Assembly: GCA_021029095.1 (NCBI GenBank)
Contig: JAJOHG010000138.1
Span: forward strand, 1 to 64,000
Length of the DNA stretch: 64,000 bases
Origin: Phellopilus nigrolimitatus
Lineage: Eukaryota; Basidiomycota; Agaricomycetes; Hymenochaetales; Hymenochaetaceae
Reading direction: 5' to 3'
Numbering within the stretch: the first letter of the stretch is position 1; the number at the start of each line of letters is the position of its first letter. The notes under the pieces were generated by a model, which did not search any database, was not told where the DNA came from, and saw only the letters and a list, made by a program, of their open reading frames with translations. Shown piece after piece: positions 1 through 12,454 of this stretch. The position numbers were made by a program, and so were the translations under genes.

Positions 1-869
1 AGACAGATGACAACTACGGATCAACGCACGAATCACAAAAGCATTCTCTGTATTTTAACGACACTCGGAGTAGTTCATGACGAGGCCGTGACAACCTTAG
101 CTTTGCAGAGTGCGTGCAAAAGAGAATCTGACCGAAAGCGAGAAGGAAAAAATCGGAAAATTGCAATGGTTATCGGCTTATTTCCCGATCACGAATGCGA
201 CGTCACGAACAAAACGTTGACTCAGTTTGCAAATAGTTGAGTGGCTTCTGAGAGACGGACCTCTATATCAAGAACTCTGTTTATTTCATATGTATTTTAC
301 AAATTGTTGTCTATATAGTATGTTTATACTCAATCTGGCGTATGGATATTGTGCACGCGTCGAGACGCAAGATACCTCTCTCCATTTAGGCGCTGCACCG
401 CGTCTGCCCTCCGCTGATCTAGGAGTTGAGCTGACAGCTCTGTCCCTCCTCGTGTCTTTGTGCGTGCTTTGTTTACTAGATAAAATTCAGGGGAAGCCCA
501 CGTCTTCGTGTTGATGAATACGCATTTAGCTTGAGTAATGTTGATCGAAAACTAGCATTAAGATCGCGCGCGGAAAAACACGTTATGATTCCGGCGAGAG
601 TTATATGTCATTTAATTGTAGAATGAGGTAGGTAGAAGAGATGACCCCCGCGATGGGAGCGGCTCCGATCCTTGACATATAATTTCTTTTTGAATTCAGG
701 GGTCAACTTTTTGAGTCGGCGAGCACGTTGTCTGACCGAGTGTACACGCCCTCATGTGGTTCACGACAATGATAAGTAGAAAGATGAAGTCTAAGCGTAC
801 CGACTGCTCCCTAAATAGCCAGGCTGTTTCATAGCGTAAGGTCTGCACCTGGATCCCCAGTAGACAGCT

Positions 870-1148
870 TCAACTCACCTTATGCGCCTCACAAAGGAGC
901 GTCTCTAGCAATCCTCGTAGGAGCGATTCATGAATCAGATTCCCCAAGTTCCAGACAAAGGACGATGTGATACAGCTCCCTAGAGTACATATGCGAAGTA
1001 AAATCCATTCCTCGGAAGATCTAAAGCGAGGAGAATTTATCAGAAGACGCCAATGCAGGCAATCGTGCTTGCCAAACAACTTTGTGGCGTAGTATCGTAA
1101 TGCCAAGTGCATATATGCTCCTATAAAATAGAGTGCTTGGATGGACAA
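870..1148 (-). other. Small reading frame conserved in both arms of duplication A
   Basis: A 92-codon frame whose end reads LLRGLLETLLCEAHKV. A related plus-strand frame of 108 codons at 25,458-25,784 ends LLRGLLETLLCETHKV. The similarity could simply reflect the segmental duplication, because flanking non-coding DNA is also shared. No domain is recognised. It may be an exon relic of a longer gene. I cannot show that it is translated. Confidence 0.2.
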
Positions 1149-2635
1149 AGTTCAGTTGATATCCTTAAACTTTACAGTTCACCCTGTATAAAGGGTATGA
1201 AGCTCAGGGTGTCAGGGTGCGTCGATCGAGAAATGCGCTGCGCCGCTGAGCCGGCACCGGCTATTTCCACTGTTTGGTGACCACACAAACAAGACCCGCC
1301 TTACGCGACTGCATGTTTTGACTCCGCTCTCAGCAACTGTTTTCGTAGCTCTACATGATATCGAGACTTCTTTGCTGGACGCCCTCAACCCTGTGGTATA
1401 GCGAACGCGAATCGACTTTGTGTTTCAGACTATACCTGGGGTGCTTTTGATTTTAATGGCGCTTTCGCAGTCCGGAAATACATTCAGGAGAATAGGAGAA
1501 TTAGAAAAAACCGTGGGTTCCCAATTTTTTTCTCTCGAGGTAGAACTTATCAGGATAACACCGCATCAATTCGGCAGCATTGCCATATCATCATGCGTGC
1601 TTCGGCTTCAGTCGATGAACTTGGCCTTGTGAGTTCGATGTCCGTTCACAGCCACGCCCGTCGTTTTTTGCGATGATCTCATGTGCTGGGTTGATATTTG
1701 AGCTTCGTCTCAAACTGGGCCTAGGCTCGTAAGGCGTCTAAAATCCAACGGGACCGTTTCGGACACGTATACAGTACTCTTGATCTATTTGGCTATGGCA
1801 GTCTCTAACAGAGTACGCACAAGAAGGAAAATAGGCGTTTCTCAAGATGATCGCTTCTTTGCTTCGGTTTGTTTCGCGTAGTTTATCTAGCAATGAAAGT
1901 CAACAAACTGACGTCGCTCAGGTTCTCAGGACACCAAAGTGCGGCTCGCTAGGCTCCTGCTAAGCCATCGTACCGCCTTCGACTATCAGGGTCCGCCTTA
2001 GGTTCTCTACGTCCATGCTTCTTCCGCCTTTTCTCATTGATGTCACTTTTCCACCCTCGTTACGCGTAGATGTCGCGGGCGCATCTAGACTTCACCCAGG
2101 TTGATGACGATCCTGACTTTGACTACGCCGACGGCCATTCCTTCTCTTCTGCGCTTCAATGGTGTTGAATCGGGATATTATCCACTTCGCGTTCAAGCTC
2201 TCTTCACTCCAAATGGCCCTCGTTTCTATCGATCGACGTCACGCTCAGATCAATGTCCTCGCCGTCCACGGTCTTCGCTGAATTTCTTCTTGAGGCTATA
2301 GCGCCGAACAGAATACAAGATGATTTCTGATAGAGTTGTGAGGCGAGACGCCTACACATGGGCCGACGAGAGCCGATGAAGAAATAACGGGACGACTACG
2401 GTTCCTGATTTTTATCAGTTATGACTTCGAATCGATACCCGACCTACCCGCTACTTGTATATGTATGCTGGATATAGTGCCTCTTCCTTTTTTTCTTCTG
2501 TGAGCAGAGCACCGAGAATCCGCGCACCTTCACCCAGCATGCAGTTTTATCATTTTATTCGTATTCTTGGTATTCCCAGACCCCTCTTTGATAACTTATT
2601 ATCCATACATTTGTAAAGTAAGGCATAGCAAACAT

Positions 2636-3238
2636 CTACGGAGTCTCTTTTTTCTACTTCGTCTCTTTCATTTTCCCCAACATTTTGGTCACCACAGACT
2701 GCTTCGGCGGTATCGGCTCCCAGATCGAAAACACGGTATCCTTGTGTTTCGGGGTCGTTCCCGAGTTCGATCACCTTCTGTGCGAGCTTGCCCTTCCTCT
2801 TGAACCTGTCGTCGTGAGAAAAGACGAATTTAATACACGCGAGGAAGGCGGCGAGGCATTCCTTCTGCGTCTTCCACTTCAGCCGGTAACGGAGCGCCAG
2901 CAGGCTCCTAATGACGCTGAGAATGGCGTTGAGCTCTTCTCCATCTCCAGCGGCGCCTTGTTCAGCTTGACGGCGGCGCGGAGCTGGAGGTCTCAATCCG
3001 CTCGGAGGCTCTTGACGTTCACGTCTCTGATGTACAAGGGTGCCGACGAGATCTTATAGCCCACTTCGTCGTGCGTGAGCCCGAACACGAGCTCGCACTG
3101 GTAGAATATAGCCGGGAATTCGAAGAGCTCGCCGCCCGCGAGCAAGATCCCGAGGCTCATGGGGTCGCGCGGCGGGTTGTCCGTGAAGCCGACGTAGACG
3201 GACATGTGGTCGAGTCCCTGCAACGGCTTTATGAGCAT
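2636..3238 (-). pseudogene. Small-protein family copy 1, decayed
   Basis: This is the mirror-image partner of the intact gene at 23,398-23,985. It starts with ATG at 3,238 and keeps the MSVYV motif and the GILLA and RADCDL-like regions. A TGC to TGA change at 2,993-2,995 stops it just before the LRAAVKLN motif. About 50 nt further on, an insertion changes the frame, so the downstream homology (FLACIKFVFSHDDRF, KVIELGN) reads in another frame. The partner's terminal motif, ending at a TAG (2,636-2,638), is still recognisable. The two lesions make a full-length product impossible without readthrough. The gene's function is unknown. Confidence 0.8.
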
Positions 3239-4702
3239 CGCGGTCGTGGTTGTAAGCGCGCGGGTGTCTATGGAGGGCATCCTGCGAGTTTATGTATATG
3301 TACATGTACTGTGCTGCCTTTACATTGCACATCTACAGAGTTGCAATCGTACAAAGGCCGCCTCTGTCCGTGGCACCTGTTACTGGGAGCCGGCCTCTCC
3401 GCGTGTGTACTATTATGTATAACATCCCGCCGACTGCTGTGAGAGTGCAAAGTGATTCTGAGAAAAGGTACGCCCGCAAGTTGGGAATATACACCGTTTT
3501 TAGCCCGCAGGCTGGGCGCGTAAGTATTTGCGCAGACGGATGTGAGTCAGCACGATTATCGGAGTAGATTAATGAAGAGGCCGTGACGAGCATGGCTTTG
3601 TAGAGCGCACATACAAAGCGGGATCCTTAAGCGCGAAGAAAAAGATCAGCAAAATGCGCTACCAATACAAACCGTTCGTGCTTGCCAAACAACATTGTGG
3701 CGTCGCGTCCTGCCCACGAGACCAATGCAATTAGCGGCAGCACATTTATGCAATAAGAATGAAGCGCTCGACTTTGCAAATTTCAGTGATTGTATAGGAG
3801 ATTACAGTGACCTGCAGAAAAGGGTCTGAAGTTCAGGGTTCGTCGATCATCAGCCTCTGCTAATCCTGATTGCCGCTAAAAACGACTCCTCTTTGGACTA
3901 ACCTGCCCCATGCATTCTACACGTATGACTTTCTTAACGGTTCATCGCAGAAACCCGGCTCATTGACGTCGGATCGGAATCACGGCCGTTCTTTAGTAAG
4001 CAAATTTTGAAGCCTATTGTTTTTGGATCAAACCTTAGGACAAGAGTCACGTGACCGCATTGCTGGGCTAGTGCAACTTTCGAAATCTTTGCACACGAGA
4101 ATGACCGCGCCTGTATCGATGTCTGCTCCACCACACTCTCAGTTACGACCAATCCCACTTTTCCGTCCATCCAATCCAGATCTTATTTATGCTGCAGCTT
4201 TGTACCTTTGATCAGATGCTCTGTTACGCTACCGCTCAGCTTTAATAGGAAGAAAGAAGGTCGGGTAAAAGGGTGTGAGGGCGGGTGATCGTTTGGCTCG
4301 CCTTCGAACTCGTCGTCCTCATAGAATTGACGCTTGCTGAGCGTCTTGACTTCCAAGATCACCCCCGCCGGGCGTGACGGCACTAAGCGGCTGATTTCTG
4401 TATAAAGCGGAGAAGAATTGTCGTCGCAGGCCGCTGTGTTTGATCCGCCCGGAACAATCAGGCGAGAACGCGAGGTCGGCGAAGACGCTGATCGTAGCGA
4501 ATAGAGTACTTGTAAGTACATGTACATTGGGTACTATTTGTCTTTGTGAGAAGAACACCGGGTGCCTGCTCGCCTTCGGCATGATTCGACTTTCATTATT
4601 TTGGGTAAATCAAGTCCCTTCACTAATAACTATTTTTATGTATATCGTCGTGGTAAGGCATAGTAAGCATCTACGGAGTCTCGTTTTTCCTTTCCGTATT
4701 CT
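3239..4702. other. Intergenic duplicon sequence
   Basis: The stretch 3,290-3,900 is the upstream region of pseudogene copy 1 and matches 22,740-23,390 inverted. The stretch 3,930-4,560 is a block also found, sometimes inverted, near 6,050-6,570, 15,560-16,000, 17,540-18,010, 19,320-19,850 and 21,400-22,720. At 4,250-4,420 (minus) it contains a TATA-like TTTATAC followed by an open stretch encoding ILEVKTLSKRQFYEDDEF. That stretch is recognisable in the other blocks but usually frame-broken. No intact gene is supported. Confidence 0.5.
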
Positions 4703-5296
4703 TCATCTTCCCAAACACTTGGCCCATATGGACGTCTTCGGCTGCTTCTTTGGCAGCTCCTTCGGCATCTCCTGCCAGCACTCAAACACCTTACACTCCG
4801 ACACGTTAGGATTCTGGTCCAGGTCGTTCCCGAGCTCGAACACCTTCTGGGCGGTCGCATCTTCCACATTGAGCATGTAGTGGAGCTTTCTCGACCCAGA
4901 GAAACACTCGAATATTTCCGTGAGCCAGTCGACCTGTGTCCCCGGCCTGTAGAACTTCAGCGGATTCAGCAGGGTTCTAATGCGATTGGGCTCGTAATCC
5001 AGCGGATCCTTGTTCAGCTTGACGGCGGTGCGGAGTTGGAGGTCGGATCTTGCGTAGACATCGCGGACATCCACTTTTTCGATGAGCTTGGGGTCTTGCT
5101 TCATTCTATAGCCCGGCTCGTCGGTCTCGCCCACGGGTTCGGGCTGGAAGAGCTCCGCCGGCGTGTCAGAACGCTCGTCGCGCGTGAGCAGGATCCCGAC
5201 ATTCTTACGTCCATTCTTGAGTCCGTGCGCGTCGCAAAGCGAGAAGACGACGTAGACGGACATGGGTTCAAAGCCCCGGAACGGTGGTGTTGGCAT
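4703..5296 (-). CDS. Small-protein family copy 2 (unknown function)
   Basis: A single-exon gene of 197 aa. The first ATG of the frame is at 5,296; the in-frame codons upstream include only TTG. It carries the family landmarks: MSVYVVF near the N-terminus, GILLTR, PAELFQ, a VDVRDVYARSDLQLRTAVKLN segment in the middle, and KVFELGNDL near the C-terminus, followed by a Lys/Pro-rich tail. No signal peptide or membrane segment is visible, so the product is probably soluble and intracellular. A TATA-like element lies about 80 bp upstream. The closest relatives in the window are at 16,799 and 20,613. I do not recognise the family. It could be expressed, but the ratio of silent to replacement changes was not measured. 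Confidence 0.6.
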   Translation of the reverse strand: MPTPPFRGFEPMSVYVVFSLCDAHGLKNGRKNVGILLTRDERSDTPAELFQPEPVGETDEPGYRMKQDPKLIEKVDVRDVYARSDLQLRTAVKLNKDPLDYEPNRIRTLLNPLKFYRPGTQVDWLTEIFECFSGSRKLHYMLNVEDATAQKVFELGNDLDQNPNVSECKVFECWQEMPKELPKKQPKTSIWAKCLGR

Positions 5297-5372
5297 CGCG
5301 ATCAAGGTTGTAAGCAATTAGGCGTCTATAGAAGAAATTTTAGAAGTTGTGCTGACGTCCTGAGAGCATGTG

Positions 5373-5386
5373 CGAGGTTATGTAGT
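5373..5386 (-). promoter_or_regulatory. TATA-like core promoter element of copy 2
   Basis: On the minus strand CTACATAACCTCGC lies about 80 bp upstream of the ATG. The same place in the other copies has CTACATAAACTCGC (16,709 and 20,523) or TATATAAGCTCG (copies 8 and 9). Conservation of TATAA followed by CTCG across diverged copies suggests a functional core promoter. Confidence 0.45.
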
Positions 5387-8325
5387 GCGAAGCCGGTACA
5401 TTGCACAGCTGCAGAGTTGCAATTGTGCAAGTGCACCTTTACCAGTAGCGCCTATTACCGGGAGCCTGCTACTCCGCATATGCACTATTATGTATACCAT
5501 CCCATAGACCGCTGTAAAAATGCAAAGTGACGCTGAGAAAAAGTACGCCCGCAAGTTGCGAATATGCACTCCGATCTTAGCCCGCAGGTTGGGCGCGTAA
5601 GCATTTGCGGTGAATCGGCGCACGATTCGCGAACAATATTCTTGGTATTTTGGTGGCAGTCGGAGTAGTTAACGAAGAGGCCACGACGAGCATGGCTCTG
5701 CAGAATGCATATGCAAAGCGGGAATTTCAAGCGAGAGGGCTAAAAATCAGCAAAATGCCTAAGCGATACAAACTATTAGTGCTTGCTAAACAACTTTGTG
5801 CCCGCGAGACCAACGCAGATAGAGCTAGTGTGTTTATGCACAAGTAGAACAAAGTGCTCGACTTTGCAAAGTTCAGTAAATTGCCTGCAGAAAGTCCGAA
5901 GCTGCGCCGCTGTGTCGGCACGGGCTATGTCCGGCTACTCTGCTAATCCAGATTACCGGACCTTGGCCAAAACAACGAGACTCCCGCCTTTGCTTGACGC
6001 TCTGATGCGCGCACAGGCAAGGAAAGGGACATCTGGGCTTCAAGACAGCTTTTGAACGAATCCAAATCTTCCTGGCAACAAGCAACGGTCCATCGCAGGA
6101 GCCAAGCTCGTTTGACGTTTGATCGGAATCAAGATTTAAAAGTCCAGGCATGCCCGCGGTTGACTTTGGGTCGAAAGGATGGGACGAGAGAGTCAAGCGC
6201 CACGAGACTGCATTGCCGGGCGCTGGTTGGAATACTGGCTTGCTTCCCTTTGCTCACAAACGCGATTTTTGAGGTCTCTTTGCACGCGAGAAACGACCGC
6301 GCGCCTGTGTCGATGTCTGCTCCACCCTTTTCGTCCCTCCAAATCTTATTTCTGCCGCCGCTCTGTGCCTCTGATCAAACTCTCTATCACGCCTACCACT
6401 CAGTCTTGATGGGAGGAGAGCAGGATGCGTGAGCACAGGCGCCCATTTGGCTCGTCTTCGCACTCATGCTCCTCGTTGAAAATTCGACACCTGCGGAGCC
6501 TCTTGGCTTCCAAGATCGCGCCCGCCGGGCGTGACGGCACCGCGCGGCTGATCTCTTTTTATATATAGCGGCGAAGATTTGTCGTCGCGCGTTTCAGCCC
6601 GCCCGGAACAATTAGTCGAAGAACGCGGAGCTCCCACGAAGACGCTGATCGCAGCGAATAGAGCGCGTTGGCCGTGTCTGGTCTGCAGAAGCAGCTCTGC
6701 TCCCGTATGTCCTGCCGTCCGTCCGTTCCATAAGAGCGAACTCGTCTCCAAAAAAAGAAAAAAAAATGACGCAGCGAAGAAGACGCGGATCGCCCAATCC
6801 TCAACCTCGACACGGACGGCCAATTCATACTTTCTGCTGCCCGAAATTGCAAGAACAACTGCTCGCGCAAGGGGCCGGCCCTCCCGCGCGCGCATCTGCG
6901 AGGAAGCAGAGACGCGCCGATATTCGCGGACGTGCGTTTTTTTTTAGCGGGTCTTTTTATGCTGCGCTGTACGAAGCTGCGTGCGGGCTTCGGACGGGGG
7001 CGCTTTTTAATAGGACAACTGACTAATTTGGGCTCTAGGCTCTAGGCGGGCAGTCGGCGCGCGCGCGCCATCTCCCGCTTTGCCATACTGTATTTGCTGG
7101 CAGGATGCCAAAAGGTCGCGCAAAAGCGAAGAGGCGCGCGGCATTTTCTAAGGTCAATGCAATTGCTGGGGTTAGCCGTACGGGGATGCGCTGGTCGCTG
7201 GCCACTACCCTGCGCAGACGCGCCGTCAGCGCGTCAGCTCCCGCACGACCCAAAGCCAAACCAGGTTTGATAATCGGGAACGTCACCCCGCCGCGCGGAT
7301 CCTTTCTGCACGCGCAGGTTAGGGAGCAATGACGCGGCGTCCTGGGTGAATAGTGCGTAAGCCGTCTGCTTCGAGACTAGGCTGCAGCGCCCGGAGCGGC
7401 TGCTGCTGCTGCTGCTCTGGTCCCGTGCGGCGAGCTGGCGAATCAGCGCGCGGGCAAAGACGCCGCTGCCTGCACACAGTTTCATTCCGGCTCGGGCGCG
7501 GGCTCGGGCTCGGACGCCCGGGCCGCTGAGATTAATTAACTAATAACGAGAGTTGCTTGCCGTCAGGTGTACTGTACATACGTTACATAGCTGTATATAC
7601 ACAATGACAATATGCGTGCGTGCGCGCGGAGCGTCCAGAAAAGTCAAACATTTTCATCGCAGTTGCATGAGAGGCACCGACGACGGCAGCAAAGGCCAAA
7701 GAGGCCGAGCGCAGCACAGAACGGCCAAGGAAACGCGCCAGCGCGCGGTGTGCCCGCAGAAGCTCCGAAACTGAATTAAACGAAGCGAGAGCGCGAGCGA
7801 AAAGGCCCCGACGCGCGCGAACGCGCGCCGCACTAAGTGCCCATTCGGCTTCCCATGCCTCGCTTCTCGCTCTGGTCCCGGCTCTAGCTCTGGTCCCGGC
7901 TCTGCTTCTGGTTCGCGTTCGCGTTTCGCGTTTCGCGCTTCCCCGCCCGAAGCCCGGCCGGCCAGCCAGCCAGCCAGCCACACTGGATCCGCGCCCCATC
8001 AGCGGGCGCGGGCGCGTCCGACTGAATGGACCGAACTGAATGGAATAGATAGAATGAATGGGAGAACGCGGACGCCATCGAGAAAGCGTAAACCCAAACG
8101 CGCCGGCGCCTCGGTGCCCGGCGCGGCGCGGCGCGTCCCCATGTGCTGGGCTCACTTAGGCCGTCCCAGCCTTCCTCGAGCGCGGGCGGGGACGAGATAG
8201 ACGGACAGAGGACGCGCCTGCGCCGCCGCCGCCGTCGCAGTTGCAGAGAAAGAGAAAAGGAGAAACCGAGACGCGACACGTGAGCCGCGCCGCGCCGCGC
8301 TGCGCGGGGGCTGACTGTGCGTCAT
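5387..8325. other. Duplicon sequence without a supported gene
   Basis: The stretch 5,390-5,930 is the upstream block of copy 2. The stretch 5,930-7,550 is nearly identical, inverted, to 18,420-19,985; for example, the translated segments at 7,035-7,286 and 18,609-18,860 differ by a single residue. It includes a TATATATAAA motif (minus strand, about 6,556-6,566) and runs of purines and pyrimidines. The longest frames (143 aa, minus, 6,464-6,895) are low in complexity and look like composition artefacts. Homology to the right arm ends near 7,917. I see no gene. Confidence 0.5.
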
Positions 8326-9590
8326 CACGGCCGTGTACGTGTACGTGTACGTGTGCGTGTACGTGTGCGCGCTTCGCCGGTGATCGTTGATCGTGCGTAA
8401 GAAGGGAAGGGAAGGGGAGGAGAAGAGAAGGGAAGCGCGGCGCGGCGCGACGGGAATAGAACCGGGCAGATATAGAATGGGCCGGAGGAGGAGGAGGAGG
8501 ATAGGATGGAGGCCGCGCTGGCGGGCGGGCTGGGAAGACGCCGCGCGCGCGCGGCTCCGCAGCACGCGCATCCTCCCGGTCCACGATGCCCGGGCCCGTG
8601 ATCGGTGGTGGGTATCAGGTATCAGGTATTGGGGGTATGATGTATTGGGTATTGGGTGTATTGGGGTATTGGGTATTGGGGAGCGGGCGCCGCGGGCTGT
8701 GACGCGTCTGAGCTGACGCGCGCTGAGGAGAGGAGAGGCGAGGAGAGGAATGGAGAGGAAAGGAGAGGAGCGGACGGGCGGTGCGCGCCAGTGAGCGCTG
8801 GACGCCGGGGCCCGCCGTTTGGCTGTGTGGGCTGCGCATGCGGGCGGCCAGAGCCCGGAAGCGCGCGCGCTGCGGGTGCGCCGCGAGCGGCGAGCGGTGC
8901 GCGTATGTATGCGCGCGGACGCGTCTGGTGGGAGTGGGGTGGGGTGGGCGTCGTCGGACTGCAGGCGAGACAGAGCGTGCCCCCGCGAAGTCGCCTCGCG
9001 GGGCGACGAGGACAGAGGACACGAAAAGCGCATGCATGCGCGCGGGAGATACGGTTGGCCACGGGCGAACTTTGGGGGGGCTGGGAGGAGCAGGTGGAGG
9101 GTGGAGAAAGAAGGTCTGAGGAGGAGGAGCAGCAGCAGCGAAAATGGCGCGAAGACAAGAACAAGAACAAGAACAAGAACAGGAGAGGGAAGGGAGAGAG
9201 GGAAGGGGATGCGGGCGGGAGGATTCGTATCGATTGGGATCGCGGGGGGCCCTTCCCTCCTCCTCCAATGAGCATATGCGTATTGGCTTGTTGGAGCAGG
9301 TGGTGATCGTACGAGCGAAGAAAAGAACGGATGCGGATGCGAGACACGCTGCTCTTGCTGCACAAGGAGACGGGAGGTAGATCCGAGAGAGAGAGAGAGG
9401 CGAGCGCGGACATGTGCGCGCGCGATATGCGCGATTATCGAGGGATAATGTTTTGCGTGCGTGCGTGCGTGCGTGCGTGTGGCTTCTTGTTGTTGTTGTT
9501 CCGCGTCGTCAGGCGTGCTGATGGGACTTGGGTTGGGCGGCGGAGAGCAGAGTTCTGAGTTCTGAGTTCTGAGTTCTGAGTTCTAGGAGG
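8326..9590. repeat. Cluster of short tandem repeats upstream of the zinc-finger gene
   Basis: Direct reading shows several simple repeats: alternating GTGTAC/GTGTGC units at about 8,334-8,366; a GGTATTGGG/GGTATCA minisatellite at about 8,603-8,680; AAGAAC units at 9,158-9,180; a GCGT tetranucleotide run at 9,458-9,480; and five copies of AGTTCTG at about 9,549-9,584. These lie in the GC-rich 5' flank of the gene at 10,487. Long frames in this area are composition artefacts. Confidence 0.7.
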
Positions 9591-10486
9591 GCGAGAAGTT
9601 GGATGGCGCAGGGGCGAGGCGATGCGATGCGAGGGAAGACAGAACGCGGGTGCGGGAGATTGGCTGCCGGGCTCGCGCCCGCCCGTGAGCAGGGAGGGCG
9701 AGGGCTGGATGGGGGACGCGGCGCCGCGTTCTGTGTTTGCAGAATAGAGACAAAATAGAATTTGCGTTTGCGTTTGCGTTTGGTTTTACTTTTTGCCTTT
9801 GGATTAGGGTTTTTTTTGTTTGCGGGCTGGCGAGCGGGCGGGGGTGCAGGGGAGGAGCCCGCGCGCAAATTGTGTGGCGGTGCTATATAGGAAGGAAGGC
9901 CCATGGCCCATCGATGATCCCGAAGCGGGAAGCCGGTTAGGAGAGGGTGGGAGACGCTCTGATCCTGAGGAGTTTGTGCGGTGGGCGTGCAACCGAGCGC
10001 AGCGCAGCGGCAGAGATGGAGCGCGGTGGCCGTAGTCCTTCATATAACTGTTTCACAAGCAGAGGAGGTGTATTTGCATACAGCTGAGGCAGGGCAGGAG
10101 ACGCCACGAGGCCGACGGGGCGGGAACAAGCGTAAGGTAAGGTACTCGTGCGAACTGATTACGTTATAGGATGAGCGTATCAGGGGCCTAAGGAATGTTT
10201 AAAGTAAGAAGACGCCTTCCCCGTAAAGAGACCCTTGGACCCTTTTCCTCTCTCTCCCTCTGTGTCCTCTGTCCTCCTCCTCCTCCTCTATCCACCGTCA
10301 GCTCTCTCCTTTTTTCTCTCTCTCTTAGATCACGACGCGCTGACAATGCGCTCACACAGCGTCCGCCCCTGCCTCCCTGTCCGCCCTCGCCCCGTCGCCG
10401 TCGGAGTCATCGTCGTCGCCGCCTGCGCCCGCCAGCCGCACGCCTGAACACGCACGCGCGCCCGACACCCGGGTCCGCGAGCGAGC
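9591..10486 (+). promoter_or_regulatory. 5' flank and probable 5' UTR of the zinc-finger gene
   Basis: A pyrimidine-rich stretch at 10,240-10,330 (CTCTCTC runs ending in CTCTCTTAG) lies 150-250 bp upstream of the ATG. Consensus-like donors (GTAAGG at 10,136, GTAAGA at 10,205) precede it. This suggests one or two 5' UTR introns and CT-rich promoter or leader elements, which are common in fungal genes with long leaders. No TATA box stands out. Transcript data would be needed to place the start site. Confidence 0.35.
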
Positions 10487-12380
10487 ATGCCGCGCCAGGC
10501 CCCCCAGAAGGCCCACCCCGCCGCAGCGAGCCACCCGTACGCCGTCCCCGCGTACCACCACCACCACGCCGCGCCCGCACACGCCGCACACCCGCCGCCG
10601 CCGCCGCCGCCGGCTGGCGCCGGGCTCGTCGCCGCGCACATGCTGCACCTCCCGCCGCCCCCGCCCCCGCCGCTCTACGCGCACCACACGCAGCACACCG
10701 TGCTCGCGCAGCAGCACCAACATCAGCACCAGCACCAGCAGCAGCAGCAGCAGCAGCCGCATCATCTGCAACATCACCAGCAGCAGCACCAGCAGACCCA
10801 ACACCAGCAGCAGCTGCAGAGCCCGTCGCTGCACCCCGGCTCGGGCCGCGCGAGCCCCCGCGACAGCCCGCACGTCCTCGCGCAGCCGCTCATGCAGCAG
10901 CAGCATCACCACCAACACCACCACCAGCAGCAGCAGCAGCAGCATCACCAGCAGGCGCAGGGCATAAAAGACGAGGCGATGAACGGGCTCGTCGGGGGCG
11001 ACTCGGGGAACATCAACATCAACAACAACTCCACCACCGTGGGTGGCAGCAGCGCGCTGCCCACGCCGCCCTCCACCTCCTCCACCCCCACCTCCGCCTG
11101 CGCGCCCGCGCCCGGCCCTCCCCCGTCCGCCCCGTCTGCCGCCGCGGCGCCCGCCCCAGTGCCCGCGCCCCCGGCGCCCAAAAAGAAGCACGTCTGCCCG
11201 ACGTGCGAGCGCGCGTTCACGACCTCGGGGCACCTCGCCCGCCACACGCGCGTGCACACCGGCGAGCGCAACCACCGCTGCCCCTTCCCCGGCTGCGAGA
11301 CCCGCTGCTCGCGCCAGGACAACCTCCAGCAGCAGTGCGTGTCCCTCCCTCTCTCCCTCTCCTCTCCCTCTCCCCCTGCCGACGTGCGTTTATTGACCCG
11401 CGCCGCACAGCTACCGCATCCACCTCTCCCCCGGCTCGCGCCGCTCGAGCTCCTCCGCCACGCGCGCAGCCGTCCAGCGCGCCATGTCCGCCAAGCCCGC
11501 CGCGTCCACATCTGTCTCGGCCGCCGCCGCCGCAGCCGCCGCCGCAACGTCGCCCGGCACGCCCACGCCGGCGTCGATGCCCCCGCCGCCCAGCGCGCCC
11601 CCCGCGCTCGCGCACGCCTCGCTGCCCCCGCCCCTCGCACACGCCGCCGCCGCCGCCGCCGCCGCCAGCGCGCTGCCCCCCGCGCTCGCGTCGCCCCCGA
11701 TCCCGGTCCCAGTGCCCGGCGCGGCCGCAGGGCCCGGCGCGGCGTACCCACCCGTGTCCGCCTCGCCGAGCATCGGCTCCAGCACGGGGAGCGTCGGCGG
11801 GGCGCTGGGCGGCATGAACGCGGCCGGGATCGGGCACGGGATCGGGGGCGGAGGCGGGCACGGACATGGACATGGACATGGACACGCGTCGGCATCCGCG
11901 AGCCGCCCGCCGAGCCCCATCGCACAGGGCCAGGGCCAGGGGCAGGGCCAGGGCCAGGGCACGCCCGCGAGCGCGAGCGCGCCCGGCAGCGCGGACGCGA
12001 GCCCCGTGCTCGGCGGGCCGCTCCCGCCCCTGCCCCCGCAGGCGCAGGCGCAGGCGGCGTACCCCCCGCCCATGTACGCAATGTATCCTCCGCCGTACGC
12101 CGCCGCGCCGCCGCCGCCGCACGTCCCGCATCCCCAGCATCCTCAGCATCCTCAGCAGATGATGTACCCCGCGTCCGCGCCGCATCCGCATCCGCACCCG
12201 CCGCCCGGAGGGAGCTACTACCAGCAGCACCACTACCCGCCGCAGGCGTATGCGCAGCCGCAGCCGCCGCCGCACCCGCATCCGCATCCGCATCCCGGGC
12301 TGGCGCACGCGCAGCAAAATCAGCAGCAGCAGCAGCAGCAAAATCATCATGTGCAGCAGCAGCACGCCCAGCACGCCCAG

Positions 12381-12454
<74 letters not shown>

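Larger units (their letters stand above)
1..7917. repeat. Left arm of large inverted duplication A
   Basis: This segment is matched in reverse-complement order by 18,101-26,110. The outer end pairs (about 330-480 with 25,960-26,110), then a small reading frame (870-1148 minus with 25,458-25,784 plus), then gene-free sequence (1,150-2,540 with 24,060-25,440), then two members of the small-protein family, then 5,930-7,917 with 18,101-19,985. The stretch 1-2,635 holds no gene I can support. Positions 40-240 resemble the upstream region of the small-protein genes (compare 3,560-3,780 and 5,650-5,850), so another copy probably lies just outside the window. Homology was seen by eye; percent identity was not computed. 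Confidence 0.85.

Noticed and set aside
5650..5847. Small divergent reading frame upstream of the family genes (also 20,039-20,269 minus)
   Set aside because: The nucleotide sequence recurs upstream of other copies, but there it carries a stop (near 3,600) or shifts frame (22,467-23,066, 16,200-16,440), so conservation is of DNA and not of a protein.
8152..9363. 403-codon minus-strand frame upstream of the zinc-finger gene
   Set aside because: Pro/Arg/Ser low complexity in GC-rich DNA with simple repeats; no domain, no conservation in the window.
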